This document shows, piece by piece, positions 1 through 10,600 of a stretch of 64,000 bases of DNA. The notes under the pieces were generated by a model. The model was not told the DNA's origin. It made no database searches and saw only the letters and a list, made by a program, of their open reading frames with translations. This DNA comes from G963704535 sp963704535. GTDB lineage: Bacteria; Chloroflexota; Chloroflexia; Chloroflexales; Roseiflexaceae. Position 1 is the stretch's first letter; each line of letters opens with the position of its first letter. The position numbers and the translations under genes are program-made. The stretch covers positions 4,154,001 through 4,218,000 of the forward strand of contig OY969916.1 in assembly GCA_963704535.1 (NCBI GenBank), read 5' to 3'.

Positions 1-1098
1 ATGCGCCTCCCCGAAGGCCCGCTGATGCGCGGCATTCTGTTTGACTTGGGCGGCGACCAGCCGCACCGTCTGTTGCTGGCCACGCATATCCTGGCGGCCG
101 ATGCCTTTTCCTGGCGCATCCTGCTGGACGATCTACAGACCGCCTACCAGCGGCTGAACCGCGGTGAGCCGATCGGTCTGCCCGCGAAGACCAGCTCGTT
201 TCAGTACTGGGCTGAGTGCCTGGCGACACACGCCCAGTCGGAAGAACTGCGCCGGGAGCTGGACTATTGGTACGGCCAACTCAGCGCGGCCAGCGGCCGG
301 CTGCCGGTCGATCACCCTGGGGAGCGCAACGCCGAGACCTCCGGCAGCGTGCTGACGGTCGCGCTGACCCCGCAGGAAACCGATGCGCTCTTGCAGGACG
401 TGCTCGCGGCCCACGGGGCGCAGATCAATGATGTGCTGCTGGCGGCGTTGATCCAGACGCTTTCGCCCTGGGCCGGCGCGCCATCGCTGATCGTCAATAT
501 CGCCGGCCATGGGCGCACGCCGATCTTCGACCAGGTGGACGTATCGCGCACCGTCGGCTGGTTTGGCACCCGCTACCCGGTCCTGCTAAACGGCGGAGAC
601 AGCCGGATGGCCGAACTGGTACACGGGGTGAAAGAGCAGCTCCAGCGAGTGCCAGGCGCCGGGATCGGCTATGGCCTGCTGCGCTACTTGTGCCGGGATA
701 GTGCGGTCGCGCAGATGCTGGGCGCGCTGCCATCCGCCGAAGTATGTTTTAACTACCTGGGACAGTTTGACCAGGTGCTGGCCGGGTCACTGGACTTCAG
801 ACCGGCCTCGGAGGCGATCAGGCCGGCCCCTCGGTCGCGCGGGCAGCGCCGCTACCTGCTGGAGGTGCAGAGCGGCGTGTTTGGCGGCCAGTTCCAGGTC
901 GAGTGGCTCTACAGCGAGGCCGTCCACGACCGCGCGACGATCCGGCGCCTGGCCGACACGTTCATCCAGGCGCTGCGGTCGCTGATCGACGACCACCCGG
1001 CGGAGGCGCCGCGGGACTATACCCCGGCTGATTTCTCGCTGCTTCAGCTCGATCAGCAGCAGCTCGACAAGCTTCTTAAAAAGGCCAGCAGAGCGTAA
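1..1098 (+). CDS. Nonribosomal peptide synthetase, C-terminal epimerization domain (5' part outside window)
   Basis: This is the tail of an NRPS subunit; the window edge cuts it, so the ATG at position 1 is probably an internal codon. The visible part is an epimerization (E) domain, which converts the carrier-bound L-residue to the D form before transfer. E-domain motifs appear in order: HILAADAFSW near residue 29 (usual HHxxxDxxSW, with the first His replaced by Thr but the second His and the Asp kept), TVGWFGTRYPVLL near 184, GIGYGLLRYL near 220 and FNYLGQFD near 250. The acidic C-terminus ending in a helix (QLDKLLKKASRA) could be a docking segment. The next NRPS starts 4 bp after the stop, so the two are probably co-translated. 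The condensation domain of that protein should then be of the D-donor (DCL) type. Confidence 0.88.
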   Translation: MRLPEGPLMRGILFDLGGDQPHRLLLATHILAADAFSWRILLDDLQTAYQRLNRGEPIGLPAKTSSFQYWAECLATHAQSEELRRELDYWYGQLSAASGRLPVDHPGERNAETSGSVLTVALTPQETDALLQDVLAAHGAQINDVLLAALIQTLSPWAGAPSLIVNIAGHGRTPIFDQVDVSRTVGWFGTRYPVLLNGGDSRMAELVHGVKEQLQRVPGAGIGYGLLRYLCRDSAVAQMLGALPSAEVCFNYLGQFDQVLAGSLDFRPASEAIRPAPRSRGQRRYLLEVQSGVFGGQFQVEWLYSEAVHDRATIRRLADTFIQALRSLIDDHPAEAPRDYTPADFSLLQLDQQQLDKLLKKASRA

Positions 1099-1102
1099 TC
1101 GA

Positions 1103-4100
1103 ATGAAACTACCAAGCGATCAAATCGAAGATATTTACCCGCTCTCGCCCATGCAGCAAGGCATGTTTTTCCATACGCTGTACGGGCCAGTGTCAGGGGT
1201 GTATATCAAGCAGCGCTGCTACCTCCTGCGCGGGGCGCTCGACATCTCAGTCTTCACGCGCGCCTGGCAGCAGTTGGTCAACCGCCACTCGATCCTGCGT
1301 AGCGCCTTCTTCTGGGATGATCTCGACGAGCCGGTCCAGGTGGTCTACCGGCATGTGGACCTGCCGATCCTCCAGGACGACTGGCGCGCCCTGCCGGCGA
1401 CCGAGCAGGAGGCGCAGTTGGAGACCTACTGCATGGCCGAGCGTCGGCGCGGGCTTAATCTGGCCGCCGTGCCGCTGATGCGCCTGGCGCTCATCCGCGT
1501 GGCCGAGGACGCGCACTACTTTGTATGGACCTACCACCACCTGCTGCTGGATGGGTGGTGCAACGCCTTGATCCTGGGCGAGCTGATCACCCTGTACACG
1601 GCCATCTCGCAGGGTCGGCGGGCACAGCTTGCGCCGGCGCAGCCGTACCGCGACTACATCGCGTGGCTCAAGCATCAGGATATTACGCGGGCAGAGGCGT
1701 TCTGGCGGCAAACACTCAGCGGGTTCCGCGCGCCCACGGCGATCGCCACCAAGCCGCCGACGCACAGCCAGCCCGACGATGCGCCCGACAACGCGCTCGA
1801 ACAGCTCCAGCTCTCACGAACGGCGACCACGGCGCTGCGCTCGATGGCCCGGCAGCACCAACTGACGTTGAACACCCTGGTCCAGGGGGCCTGGGCGCTA
1901 CTGCTGGGCGCCTACAGCGGCCAGGATGACGTGGTCTTCGGCATCGCCGTGGCGGGGCGCCCGGCCGACCTGCCGGGCAGCGAGTCAAGCGTCGGGCTGT
2001 TTGTCAACACATTGCCCGCGCGGGTGCGACTCGACCCGCAGGCTGAACTGATCGGATGGCTGAATCAGCTCCAGAACCAGCAAGTCGAGGCCCGGCAGTA
2101 TGAGTACACCCCGCTGATCCGCATCCATAGTTGGAGCGAGGTTGCGCGAGGTGTGCCGCTATTCGAGAGCGTGTTGGCCTTTGAAAATTACCCGGCCCCG
2201 GTCGCCGCCGCAGGCTCCGGCGGCATGCTGACGATCGAGTACCTTCGATCGATCGAAAAGACCAATCTGCCGCTGAACGTCGTCGTGATGCCCGGCGCCG
2301 AGCTGCTGGTCGAGCTGTGGTATGACCGCCAGCGCTTTGATAGCGCCACGGTTAGGCGGATGCTGGATCTTTTCGAGGCCCTGCTGGAGCATATGGCTGC
2401 GCGCCCGCGCTGCCGGCTTGCCGATCTGCCGACCGTCGGGGCGACCGAGCGCGAGCAACTGCTGCTGGGCTGGAACGACACCGCGCAGCCCACGCCGGTC
2501 GGCGGCTGCCTACACCAGCTCGTCGAGGCCCAGGCCGAGCGCACGCCCGAAGCCATCGCGGTGATCTTCGACCACCGACCGCCGACCACCGACCACATGT
2601 CCTCAATTCTCAATTCTCAATTCTCAATTCTCAATTCTCAATTCTCATATGTGACCTACGCCGAGCTGAACAAGCGCGCCAACCAGCTCGCCCAGGAGCT
2701 GCGGCGGCGCGGCGTCAGCCCGGAGACGATGGTGGGCATCTGCATCGAGCGCTCGATCGAGATGGTGGTGGGGATCTTAGGGATTCTGAAGGCCGGCGGC
2801 GCCTTCGTGCCGCTCGACCCGTCCTACCCGCCCGAGCGGCTGGCCTTCATGCTGCGGGACGCCCAGGCCACGGTGCTGCTCACTAGCCAAGAACAAAGAA
2901 CAGAGAACAAAGAACAAAGAACTACCGAACGTAAGGGCGTATTGCATACACCCCCAGCGGACGACGTAAGAGCCTACAGCACTACGCCCCCAGCGGACCC
3001 TGGACAACCAACCGTGCTCGATCTGATCGCCGACTGGGACGACATCGCCCAGCAGCCGGAGACGAACCTGGACAGCGCGGTGACGCCGGCCAACCTGGCG
3101 TACGTGATCTACACCTCCGGCTCGACCGGGACCCCCAAGGGGGTGATGATCACACACCAGGGAATCTGCAACACGATCGGCTGGAAGACCGGGTTCTACC
3201 AGATGACCGAGCGCGACAGCCTGCTGCAAAACTTCCCATTTGCATTCGACCCCTCGATCGGGCAACTGTTTGGCCCGCTGACGGTCGGAGCCCGCCTGAT
3301 CTTGAGCCAGCCAGGCGGCCAGCAGGACATCGCCTACCTGCTCGATCAGATCGGGAAACATCAGATTCCGGTCTTTGACTGTACGCCCTCGGTGCTCCAG
3401 ATGCTGCTCGATCAGGAGGATCTGACGGCCTGCGCCTCGCTGCGGGCGGTCTTTTGCGGCGGCGAAGCGCTCCCGATCGAACTCCAGGCGCGCTTCGCCC
3501 AGCGCCTGGGCGCGCAGCTCCACAACTGCTACGGCCCGACCGAGTGCTCGATCGACAGCACATGCTGGACCTGTACGCCCGACAGCGCCGGGCCGATCAC
3601 CCCGATCGGCCGCCCGATCGCAAATACCCAGATCTACCTGCTAGACCAGTGGCTGCGGCCGGTTCCGATCGGGGTGCCGGGGGAGATCGCGATCGGCGGC
3701 CTGGGCCTTGCCCGCGGCTACCTGGGCCGGCCCGACCTGACCGCCGAGCGCTTCGTGCCCAATCCCTTCCCGACGACCGACGACCCCTTCGACACGGCTC
3801 AGGGCAGGCGACGACCGACGACCGATCCGTTTGACACGGTGACAAGGCGACAAGGTGACAAGGTGACGGAGGCCGGAGATGCGCTCACCCCTTCACCCCT
3901 TCACCCTTTCACCCTGTCAGAGTCGCCGATGGTCAGTGGTCAGTGGTCAGTGGTCGGTGGTCGGTTGTATCGGACCGGCGACCTGGCCCGCTACCGGCCC
4001 GACGGCACGATCGAGTTCCTGGGCCGCGCCGATCAGCAGGTGAAGATCCGTGGACATCGCATCGAGCTGGGCGAGGTCGAGCGCAATTTGCTGGACCACC

Positions 4101-4765
4101 CCGACATCCACGAGGCTGCCGTCGTCGCGCGCGAGGACACGCCGGGAGACCAGCGGCTGGTGGCCTACATCGTCCCCGACCAAGAACAAAGAACAAAGCC
4201 TGTCCTGAGCGAAGTCGAAGGGAACAAAGAACAAAAGAGCGAGAAGGAAGATTCTCAATTTTCAATTCTCAATTCTCAATTCTCTGGGGAGTTGCGCGCG
4301 TTCCTCAAGCAACGCCTGCCCGGCTACATGCTGCCGTCGGCCTTCGTCGGCCTTGACGCGCTGCCACGGCTGCCCAGCGGCAAAGTCGATCGCCGGGCGC
4401 TGCCCAGGCCCGATCAGGGTCGCCCTGAGCAGCAGGCCGCCTTTGTGGCACCGCGCGGACCGATCGAGGAGGCGCTGGCCGAGCTGTGGGCTGCTGTGCT
4501 CCAGATCGATCGCGTCGGCAGCGCGGATGATTTCTTTGAGCTGGGGGGCCACTCGCTGCTGGCAACCCGGCTGATCGCTCGCATACGCGATGCGTTTGAT
4601 ATCCAACTGCCGCTGCGCAGCCTGTTTGAGAACCCTAAACTCTCGGACCTGGCACAGGCGATCATGAGGCAGCAGATTGAGCAGGCCGGCCAGGCAGATA
4701 TCGCGCTGCTGCTCGACCAACTGCAATCGATGTCCGAGGAACAGGCGAGACAATTAATCGAGTAA
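1103..4765 (+). CDS. Nonribosomal peptide synthetase, one module C-A-PCP
   Basis: 1220 residues. The condensation domain starts at IYPLSPMQQGMFFHTLY and has an intact HHLLLDG near residue 145. The adenylation domain carries A3 YTSGSTGTPKG near 670, A5 NCYGPTE, A7 YRTGDLARY, A8 QVKIRGHRIELGE and the A10 lysine in SGKVDRRAL. The carrier-protein serine is in GGHSLLA near 1150. Aligning by eye to GrsA gives specificity residues D-P-G-D-F-G-C-I-D, a code I do not recognise, so no substrate is assigned. Four low-complexity in-frame insertions interrupt the A domain: about 2571-2650, 2887-3015, 3768-3965 and 4180-4286. They encode peptides such as SILNSQF, EQRTENKEQ and MVSGQWSVVGG, and all fall between core motifs rather than in them. 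There is no epimerization or thioesterase domain. The protein receives the chain from the upstream E-domain protein. Confidence 0.95.
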   Translation: MKLPSDQIEDIYPLSPMQQGMFFHTLYGPVSGVYIKQRCYLLRGALDISVFTRAWQQLVNRHSILRSAFFWDDLDEPVQVVYRHVDLPILQDDWRALPATEQEAQLETYCMAERRRGLNLAAVPLMRLALIRVAEDAHYFVWTYHHLLLDGWCNALILGELITLYTAISQGRRAQLAPAQPYRDYIAWLKHQDITRAEAFWRQTLSGFRAPTAIATKPPTHSQPDDAPDNALEQLQLSRTATTALRSMARQHQLTLNTLVQGAWALLLGAYSGQDDVVFGIAVAGRPADLPGSESSVGLFVNTLPARVRLDPQAELIGWLNQLQNQQVEARQYEYTPLIRIHSWSEVARGVPLFESVLAFENYPAPVAAAGSGGMLTIEYLRSIEKTNLPLNVVVMPGAELLVELWYDRQRFDSATVRRMLDLFEALLEHMAARPRCRLADLPTVGATEREQLLLGWNDTAQPTPVGGCLHQLVEAQAERTPEAIAVIFDHRPPTTDHMSSILNSQFSILNSQFSYVTYAELNKRANQLAQELRRRGVSPETMVGICIERSIEMVVGILGILKAGGAFVPLDPSYPPERLAFMLRDAQATVLLTSQEQRTENKEQRTTERKGVLHTPPADDVRAYSTTPPADPGQPTVLDLIADWDDIAQQPETNLDSAVTPANLAYVIYTSGSTGTPKGVMITHQGICNTIGWKTGFYQMTERDSLLQNFPFAFDPSIGQLFGPLTVGARLILSQPGGQQDIAYLLDQIGKHQIPVFDCTPSVLQMLLDQEDLTACASLRAVFCGGEALPIELQARFAQRLGAQLHNCYGPTECSIDSTCWTCTPDSAGPITPIGRPIANTQIYLLDQWLRPVPIGVPGEIAIGGLGLARGYLGRPDLTAERFVPNPFPTTDDPFDTAQGRRRPTTDPFDTVTRRQGDKVTEAGDALTPSPLHPFTLSESPMVSGQWSVVGGRLYRTGDLARYRPDGTIEFLGRADQQVKIRGHRIELGEVERNLLDHPDIHEAAVVAREDTPGDQRLVAYIVPDQEQRTKPVLSEVEGNKEQKSEKEDSQFSILNSQFSGELRAFLKQRLPGYMLPSAFVGLDALPRLPSGKVDRRALPRPDQGRPEQQAAFVAPRGPIEEALAELWAAVLQIDRVGSADDFFELGGHSLLATRLIARIRDAFDIQLPLRSLFENPKLSDLAQAIMRQQIEQAGQADIALLLDQLQSMSEEQARQLIE

Positions 4766-4784
4766 GTCGCGTTCGTGTGGCATC

Positions 4785-4945
4785 TTGGGGCGGGGAGGTG
4801 TGGAGGGGCCGCCCTCCACGATCTTGTTTTCTCCCACTGTCATCTTCTCCACCAGAACGCGAGTTATAGTCTTTCAGAAAAAGAATTGGAAAGGGAGGGG
4901 CAAGGGGAGGGCAGCCCTCCCCTTAAACCCCACCCCAACCAGTTG
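4785..4945. repeat. GC-rich hairpin repeat, left copy of a pair (other copy at 42310-42395)
   Basis: The stretch GTGGAGGGGCCGCCCTCCAC forms a short hairpin. It is followed by CGATCTTGTTTTCTCCC and TCATCTTCTCCACCAGA. Almost the same series recurs at 42310-42395. The second half (about 4898-4945) is another GGGAGGG/CCCTCCC inverted pair. It lies between the NRPS stop and the methyltransferase start and does not look coding. It could affect readthrough between the two genes. Confidence 0.6.
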
Positions 4946-4961
4946 TAAAGATAAGGTCAAC

Positions 4962-5972
4962 ATGAATCACAATCAGAGCGCGCAGCGGATCGTCCAGATC
5001 GGCATGGCCTTTTGGGGCTCCAAGGTGCTCATGACGGCCGTATCGCTGGGTCTGTTCGCCGCCTTAGCGGAGGGGCCGCTCGACACCCGGCAACTGACCA
5101 GCAGACTTGAGTTGCACCCGCGCGGCGCGCGCGACTTCTTTGACGCGCTGGTCTCGCTCGGCCTGCTTGAGCGCAACGACGACCTGTACGCGAACACGCC
5201 CGAGGTAGACCTCCTCTTTGATCGTGCGAAGCCCTCCTACATCGGCGGCTGGTTTGAGCTGACCAACAGCCGGCTGTACCCGGTCTGGGGGTTGCTCGAC
5301 GAGGCGCTGCGTACGGGCCAGCCGCAGAACGAGGCCAAGCAACTGGCCGACTACTACGGCAACCTGTGCAGCGCGCCGGCCCGCCTCAATACGTTTCTGA
5401 GCGGGATGTCCGGCCTCAGTATGGAGACGGCCAGGGTAGTCGCCAGTGCCTTTCCCTGGCGCGACTACCGAACGTTCGCCGATATCGGCGGGGCGCAGGG
5501 CACGCTGGGGGTGCAACTGGCCCTGGCCAACCAGCATCTCACCGGCATCACCCTGGATCTCGCGCCGGTCGAGCCGTACTTTCACGAGCATGTCGCCGCG
5601 TTCGGGCTTGCCGACCGCCTGCGGTTTCAGCCGGGCGACTTCTTCGCCGACGCCCTGCCGACCGCCGATGTGCTGGTCATGGGCCACGTGCTGCATAATT
5701 GGAACCTGGATGAGAAGCGCCTGCTGATCAGGAAGGCCTACGAGGCGCTGCCGGAAGGTGGGGCGCTGTTGGTGTACGAGGCGCTGCTTGACGACGAACG
5801 CCGCCAGAACACCTTTGGGCTGCTGATGAGCCTCAACATGCTGCTCGTCACCCACGGCGGCTTTGTGTTCACCGGGACCGAGTGCCAGGGGTGGATGCGC
5901 GAGGCCGGGTTCCGCGCGACGCGCGTCGAGCACCTGACCGGCCCGGACTCCATGGTCATCGGGATCAAGTAA
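4962..5972 (+). CDS. SAM-dependent O-methyltransferase (Methyltransf_2 family)
   Basis: 336 residues from the ATG at 4962; an upstream extension in the same frame would run through a GC-rich repeat and is unlikely to be translated. The N-terminal third resembles the dimerisation winged helix of plant-type and polyketide O-methyltransferases (SLGLFAALAEGPLDTRQLTSRL). The SAM site is FADIGGAQG near residue 170. The region GHVLHNWNLDEKRLLIRKAY near 240 holds the HVLHNW block with the histidine that usually acts as general base in this family. The gene lies between two NRPS genes, so the likely substrate is a hydroxyl on the peptide or on a precursor; N-methylation cannot be excluded. The start of the next gene is 18 bp beyond the stop, consistent with one operon. 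Confidence 0.88.
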   Translation: MNHNQSAQRIVQIGMAFWGSKVLMTAVSLGLFAALAEGPLDTRQLTSRLELHPRGARDFFDALVSLGLLERNDDLYANTPEVDLLFDRAKPSYIGGWFELTNSRLYPVWGLLDEALRTGQPQNEAKQLADYYGNLCSAPARLNTFLSGMSGLSMETARVVASAFPWRDYRTFADIGGAQGTLGVQLALANQHLTGITLDLAPVEPYFHEHVAAFGLADRLRFQPGDFFADALPTADVLVMGHVLHNWNLDEKRLLIRKAYEALPEGGALLVYEALLDDERRQNTFGLLMSLNMLLVTHGGFVFTGTECQGWMREAGFRATRVEHLTGPDSMVIGIK

Positions 5973-5990
5973 CGCCAGCGGAGAACAGCC

Positions 5991-7562
5991 ATGGACGACC
6001 TTTTGAGCCAGCTCTCGCAGCTCTCGCCGGCCAAGCAACTGCTGCTCCAAAAGCTGCTGCGGGAGCGCTCGGGCGGCGGCCAGGCGGCGCAGATCATTCC
6101 GCGCCGCGCGAACGACCAGCCCATCCCATTGACGTTCGCCCAACATCGCCTGTGGCTACTCAGCCAGATGGCGCTCGGTAGCCCGGCCTACAATATGTGC
6201 CTGGCGGTGCGGCTGGCCGGGCCGCTCGCCACCGACGTGCTGCGCCGCTGCCTCGACGAGGTGGTGCGCCGCCACAGCGTGCTTCGGACGACCTTCGCCG
6301 TCGTCGATGGCAACCCGATCGCAGTGATTGCGCCTGAGCTGCGCCTGGACCTCGCGCTGCTCGACCTACGGCTGCTTCCGACCGGCGACCGCCGGCGCGA
6401 GCTGGAGCGGCTGGTCGTGGACGAGCGGCAGCGCCCCTTCGACCTGGCGCGCGGCCCGCTGGTGCGCGCGGCTGTCATCCAGGTTGATGAGCAGGACTAT
6501 GCGGTGCTGATCACCATGCATCACATCGTCTCGGATGGGTGGTCAATGGAGATCGTGATTCGCGAGATCGGCGCGGCGTACGGCGCGTATGTGAGCGGCA
6601 GGGCGCCGGCGCTGCCCGAGCTGCCGATCCAGTACGCCGATTTCGCCTGCTGGCAGCAGCGGCGGCTCCAGGGCGACGCCACCCAGGCTCAGCTCGCCTA
6701 TTGGCAGCAGCAACTGAGCGGCCTGCCGCCCCTTCAAACGCTGCCGTTCGAGCAACCGCAGCCTGAGCGCGCGCTGCCCTCGACCGCGCCGGCCCAGTCC
6801 ACCCGCCAGCCGTTGAGCATTCCACTCGCCCTGGTGGTTGCCCTCCAGCAGTTGAGCCGGCAGACCAGCGTGACCCTTTTTATGGTCCTGCTGGCCGCCT
6901 TCAAGCTGCTGCTGTATCGCTATACCCGCCAGGCCGATGTCGTCGTCGGCTCGCCGGTGGCCAACCGCACGCACAGCCAGACCGAGAGTCTGATCGGCTG
7001 CTTTATCAATACACTGGTGCTTCGCAGCGATCTGGGCGGCAATCCCAGCGTCCACGAGCTGCTGCTGCGGGTCCGCGACGTTGTGCTGAACGGGCACGCC
7101 CACCAGGAAGTGCCCTTTGAGATGATCGTGGAGATGCTCCAGCCCAAGCGCGAACTTCATCGCCCGCCGCTGTTTCGCACCTGGTTTGTCCTCAACACCG
7201 CCCCGTCGCTCCAGGCCGATCTTCCGGGGCTGGCGATCAGCCCGCTCCTGCCGCAGCTTGAGGGCATCGGCGACGCAAAATACGATCTCAAGCTCGACCT
7301 GCTGCACAGCGGCGCCGAGATCAGCGGCTTTTTCGAGTACAAGACCGAGCTGTTCAGCCAGGTCGCGATTCGCAAGCTGGCCGATCAGCTTACGGCGCTC
7401 CTGGAGCTGATCGCGGCGCATCCAGAGAAGCCGATCGAGTCGCTCGTCGATCTGCTGAGAACGATCGACGAGCGCCGATCGGATCAGCTCATGGGCGAGC
7501 GGAAACACGAGAACACCCAGCGGCTCAGGCGGGCCGAGCGAAAATCGATCAAACAATCTTAA
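5991..7562 (+). CDS. Free-standing NRPS condensation domain
   Basis: 523 residues containing a single condensation domain and nothing else. The N-terminus has the LSPAKQLLLQKLLRE helix often found ahead of bacterial C domains, then LTFAQHRLWLLSQM (C1/C2), RHSVLRTTF, the catalytic HHIVSDGW near residue 176, YADFACWQQ, and VVVGSPVANRTHSQTESLIGCFINTLVLR near 320. It looks catalytically intact. The roughly 40 residues at the C-terminus are charged and could dock to the next protein, which itself begins with a C domain. The ATG at 5991 follows a GGAG. Its role is not clear from sequence: it could acylate the chain, form an extra peptide or ester bond, or bridge the two synthetases. High confidence for the domain, low for the reaction. 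Confidence 0.9.
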   Translation: MDDLLSQLSQLSPAKQLLLQKLLRERSGGGQAAQIIPRRANDQPIPLTFAQHRLWLLSQMALGSPAYNMCLAVRLAGPLATDVLRRCLDEVVRRHSVLRTTFAVVDGNPIAVIAPELRLDLALLDLRLLPTGDRRRELERLVVDERQRPFDLARGPLVRAAVIQVDEQDYAVLITMHHIVSDGWSMEIVIREIGAAYGAYVSGRAPALPELPIQYADFACWQQRRLQGDATQAQLAYWQQQLSGLPPLQTLPFEQPQPERALPSTAPAQSTRQPLSIPLALVVALQQLSRQTSVTLFMVLLAAFKLLLYRYTRQADVVVGSPVANRTHSQTESLIGCFINTLVLRSDLGGNPSVHELLLRVRDVVLNGHAHQEVPFEMIVEMLQPKRELHRPPLFRTWFVLNTAPSLQADLPGLAISPLLPQLEGIGDAKYDLKLDLLHSGAEISGFFEYKTELFSQVAIRKLADQLTALLELIAAHPEKPIESLVDLLRTIDERRSDQLMGERKHENTQRLRRAERKSIKQS

Positions 7563-7656
7563 TGCTATAGCGTTCCTATCAGGGTTGTAAAGTTGGGAAT
7601 GAGTTTTTGTGGGGGCTTCCCACACCCCCTTTACAAATCATTAAGGAGCAGGTTCG

Positions 7657-10600
7657 ATGCAAAGCGCTCAGATCGAAGGATACCGGGTTTCCCCGCAGCA
7701 AAAATATCTGTGGTCGCTCCAGCGGCGCGGCGAGACCGATGCCTATTGCATCGTCGGGGTGATCAAGATCACGGGATGCCTTGACCGGGAACTGCTTCGA
7801 GCAGCGCTCGACCTGCTGGTGCGCCGGCACGAGATTCTGCGCACGGTCTACCAGTGCCTCCCCGGCGTGACCATCCCGCTCCAGGTGATCGAGGAGCCAT
7901 GCAGCGTGCCGCTGACGGAGGTCGACCTGGGCGCGCTCACGCTGGAGGCGCAGGCTACATGTGTAGAGACGCTGTTCGCGGAGGCCGGCCAAGCGCCCTT
8001 CGACCTGGAACATGGGCCGCTTGTGCGGGCGGCGCTCCTAGTGTGTTCCCCAGAAGACCAGCGCCTGCTGCTCAGCGTACACGCGCTGTGCGCCGATGGC
8101 TACACGCTCCAGCACCTGGCCGCCGAGATCGGCCGCTGCTATGAAACATGCCGCAGCGGCGCCGAGCCGAACGATGAGCCTTTGCAGTACGCCAATATCG
8201 CCGAATGGCGGCATGAGATCCTGGCGAGCGAGCAGGCCAGCGAAGAAAGCTTGTATTGGCAGCAGCTCGACCTCTCGACCGTGGGCCGCGCAAGGCTTCC
8301 TTTTGAGCTACAGCCGGACGATCAGGCGGTCTTTCGGCCACGCGGCGCACCGATAGCCCTTGAGCCTCACACGCTAGCGCAGCTCCTGGCCTGTGCCGAG
8401 CACCACAACACGACCCTGGAGGTGCTGCTGCTGGCTTGCTGGCAGATCGTGCTGAGTCGTTTCACCGAGCGCTCGGAGCTGTGTATCGGGCTGTCTTGCA
8501 GCGGGCGGGCGTATGAAGATCTGAAGCAGGTGCTCGGGCCGCTTGAAAAGTTTGTGCCACTCTGCTGCGCCAGCGCATCCGAACAGCCGTTTGCCGGGTT
8601 TCTGGGGCAGGTTGGCCTACTCTGCCGGAGGATTCGCGAGCGGCAGGAGTACTTCGCCTGGGAGCAGACCGCGATCGGCAGCGCGCTTGACGATGTGCCG
8701 GCGCGCTTGCCGTTCTGCTTCGAGTTCCATGCGCCATCCAGCTACCGGGGAGCCGAGAATCTCGCATTCGCCCTCGACCGGCAATCCGCCTGTACCGAGC
8801 GCTTCACGCTCAAGCTGTCGTGCATGTACCACGAGGACGGCGCCCCCAGCCTGGCGATCACGCTGTACTACGATCCCGCCCGCGTTGAGGGCGCCGACAT
8901 CGCCGGGCTGGCGACCGCCTTTTCCGCGCTCGTGGCCGACGCCGTGCGAGACGCCACAGCGCCGATCTCCCAGCTCAGGCTCCTGCGCCCCCAGGAGGCC
9001 GGCGCGCTGCTCACCGCCCTACGGGGCGTCAGGGCGCCCTACCCCGCAACCTGCATCCAGCAACTCTTCGAGGCCCAGGTCGAGCGCACCCCCGACCGCC
9101 GCGCCCTGGTCGCCGACGGGCAGGCGCTGACCTACGCGGCGCTCAACCGCCGGGCCAACGCAACTGGCACATGCCCTGCGGCGGCGCGGGGTGCGACCGG
9201 ATACGCCGGTCGGCCTGTGCGTCGGGCGCTCGCAGGAGCTGATCGTCGGGCTACTGGGCATCCTCAAGGCCGGGGGCGCCTACGTCCCGCTCGATCCGCA
9301 GGCTCCCAAGGAGCGCCTGGCGCGCCAACTCGTGGAGCTGAAGGCCCCGATCATCGTGACCCAGGCGCAGCACCTGGGCCACCTGGCCGCGCTCCACGGC
9401 GACCGCATCTGCCTCGATCGCGATAGTGCGGGGCTGGACGAAGAGGCCACCGACAACCCGGCGTGCGTGAATGTCCCGCAGCACACGGTCTACATCATCT
9501 TCACCTCCGGGTCGACCGGCGTGCCCAAGGGCGTGGCGATATCGCATCAGAGCCTGGTCAACTACAGCACCTCGATCACGCGGGCGCTCGACCTGGAGCA
9601 GATGTCGGGGGAGCACGCGCTCCAGTTCGCCAATGTCTCGACGATCGCGGCCGATCTCGGCAACACCGTGATCTTTCCGGCGCTGCTCTGCGGCGGGTGC
9701 CTGCACATGCTGGGCCAGGATGTCGTCACCGACGCCGGCGCCTTCACGCGCTCGCTGGCCGCCCACGCGATCGATGTGCTCAAGATCGTCCCGTCGCACT
9801 TCCGCGCCCTGCTCACATCGCACGCTTGCGATCGGGAGCTGATGCCGCGAAGATACCTGATCTTCGGCGGCGAGGCGCTCCCATGGGAGCTGGTGGATCG
9901 GCTGGCCGCCGCCTCGACCGGCTGCCGGATCATCAACCACTACGGCCCAACCGAGACCACTGTCGGGGCGCTAATGGGGTTCGTCGAGCCGCGCGGGAGC
10001 AGGACCGCAAGCTCGCCGGCTGTCCCGCTGGGGCGACCGATCGCCAACACCGAGGTGTACATCCTCGACCAGCACTTGCGCCCACTGCCGCCCAACGTGC
10101 CCGGCGAGATATGTATCGGGGGGGATGGCGTCGCCAGGGGCTACCTTGGGCAACCGGCGTTGACCGCCGAGCGATTCGTCCCGTGTCCGTGGTCAGTTGT
10201 CAGTAGTCAGTTGCAACGGACAACGGACAACGGACCACTGACAACGGACAACCGGCTGTACCGCACCGGCGACCGTGGGCGCTGCCGGGCGGATGGGGTG
10301 ATCGAGTTCCTCGGGCGGGCGGACCATCAGATCAAGATCCGCGGCTTCCGGGTCGAGATCGGGGAGATCGAGGCGGCGCTGTGCCGGCATCCGGCCGTGC
10401 GCGAAGCCGTCGTGCTGGCAGGCGAGGATACGCCGGGGGAGCAGCGGCTGGTGGCCTACATTGTCAGTAGTCAGTTGTCAGTAGTCAGTGGTCAGTTGCC
10501 TTCCTCCAACAATGACACTTCTGACAACGGAGCCATCGACTTCGCTCAGGGTAAGCAACGGACAACGGACAACGGACAACGGACAAGTGAATTACGGGCC

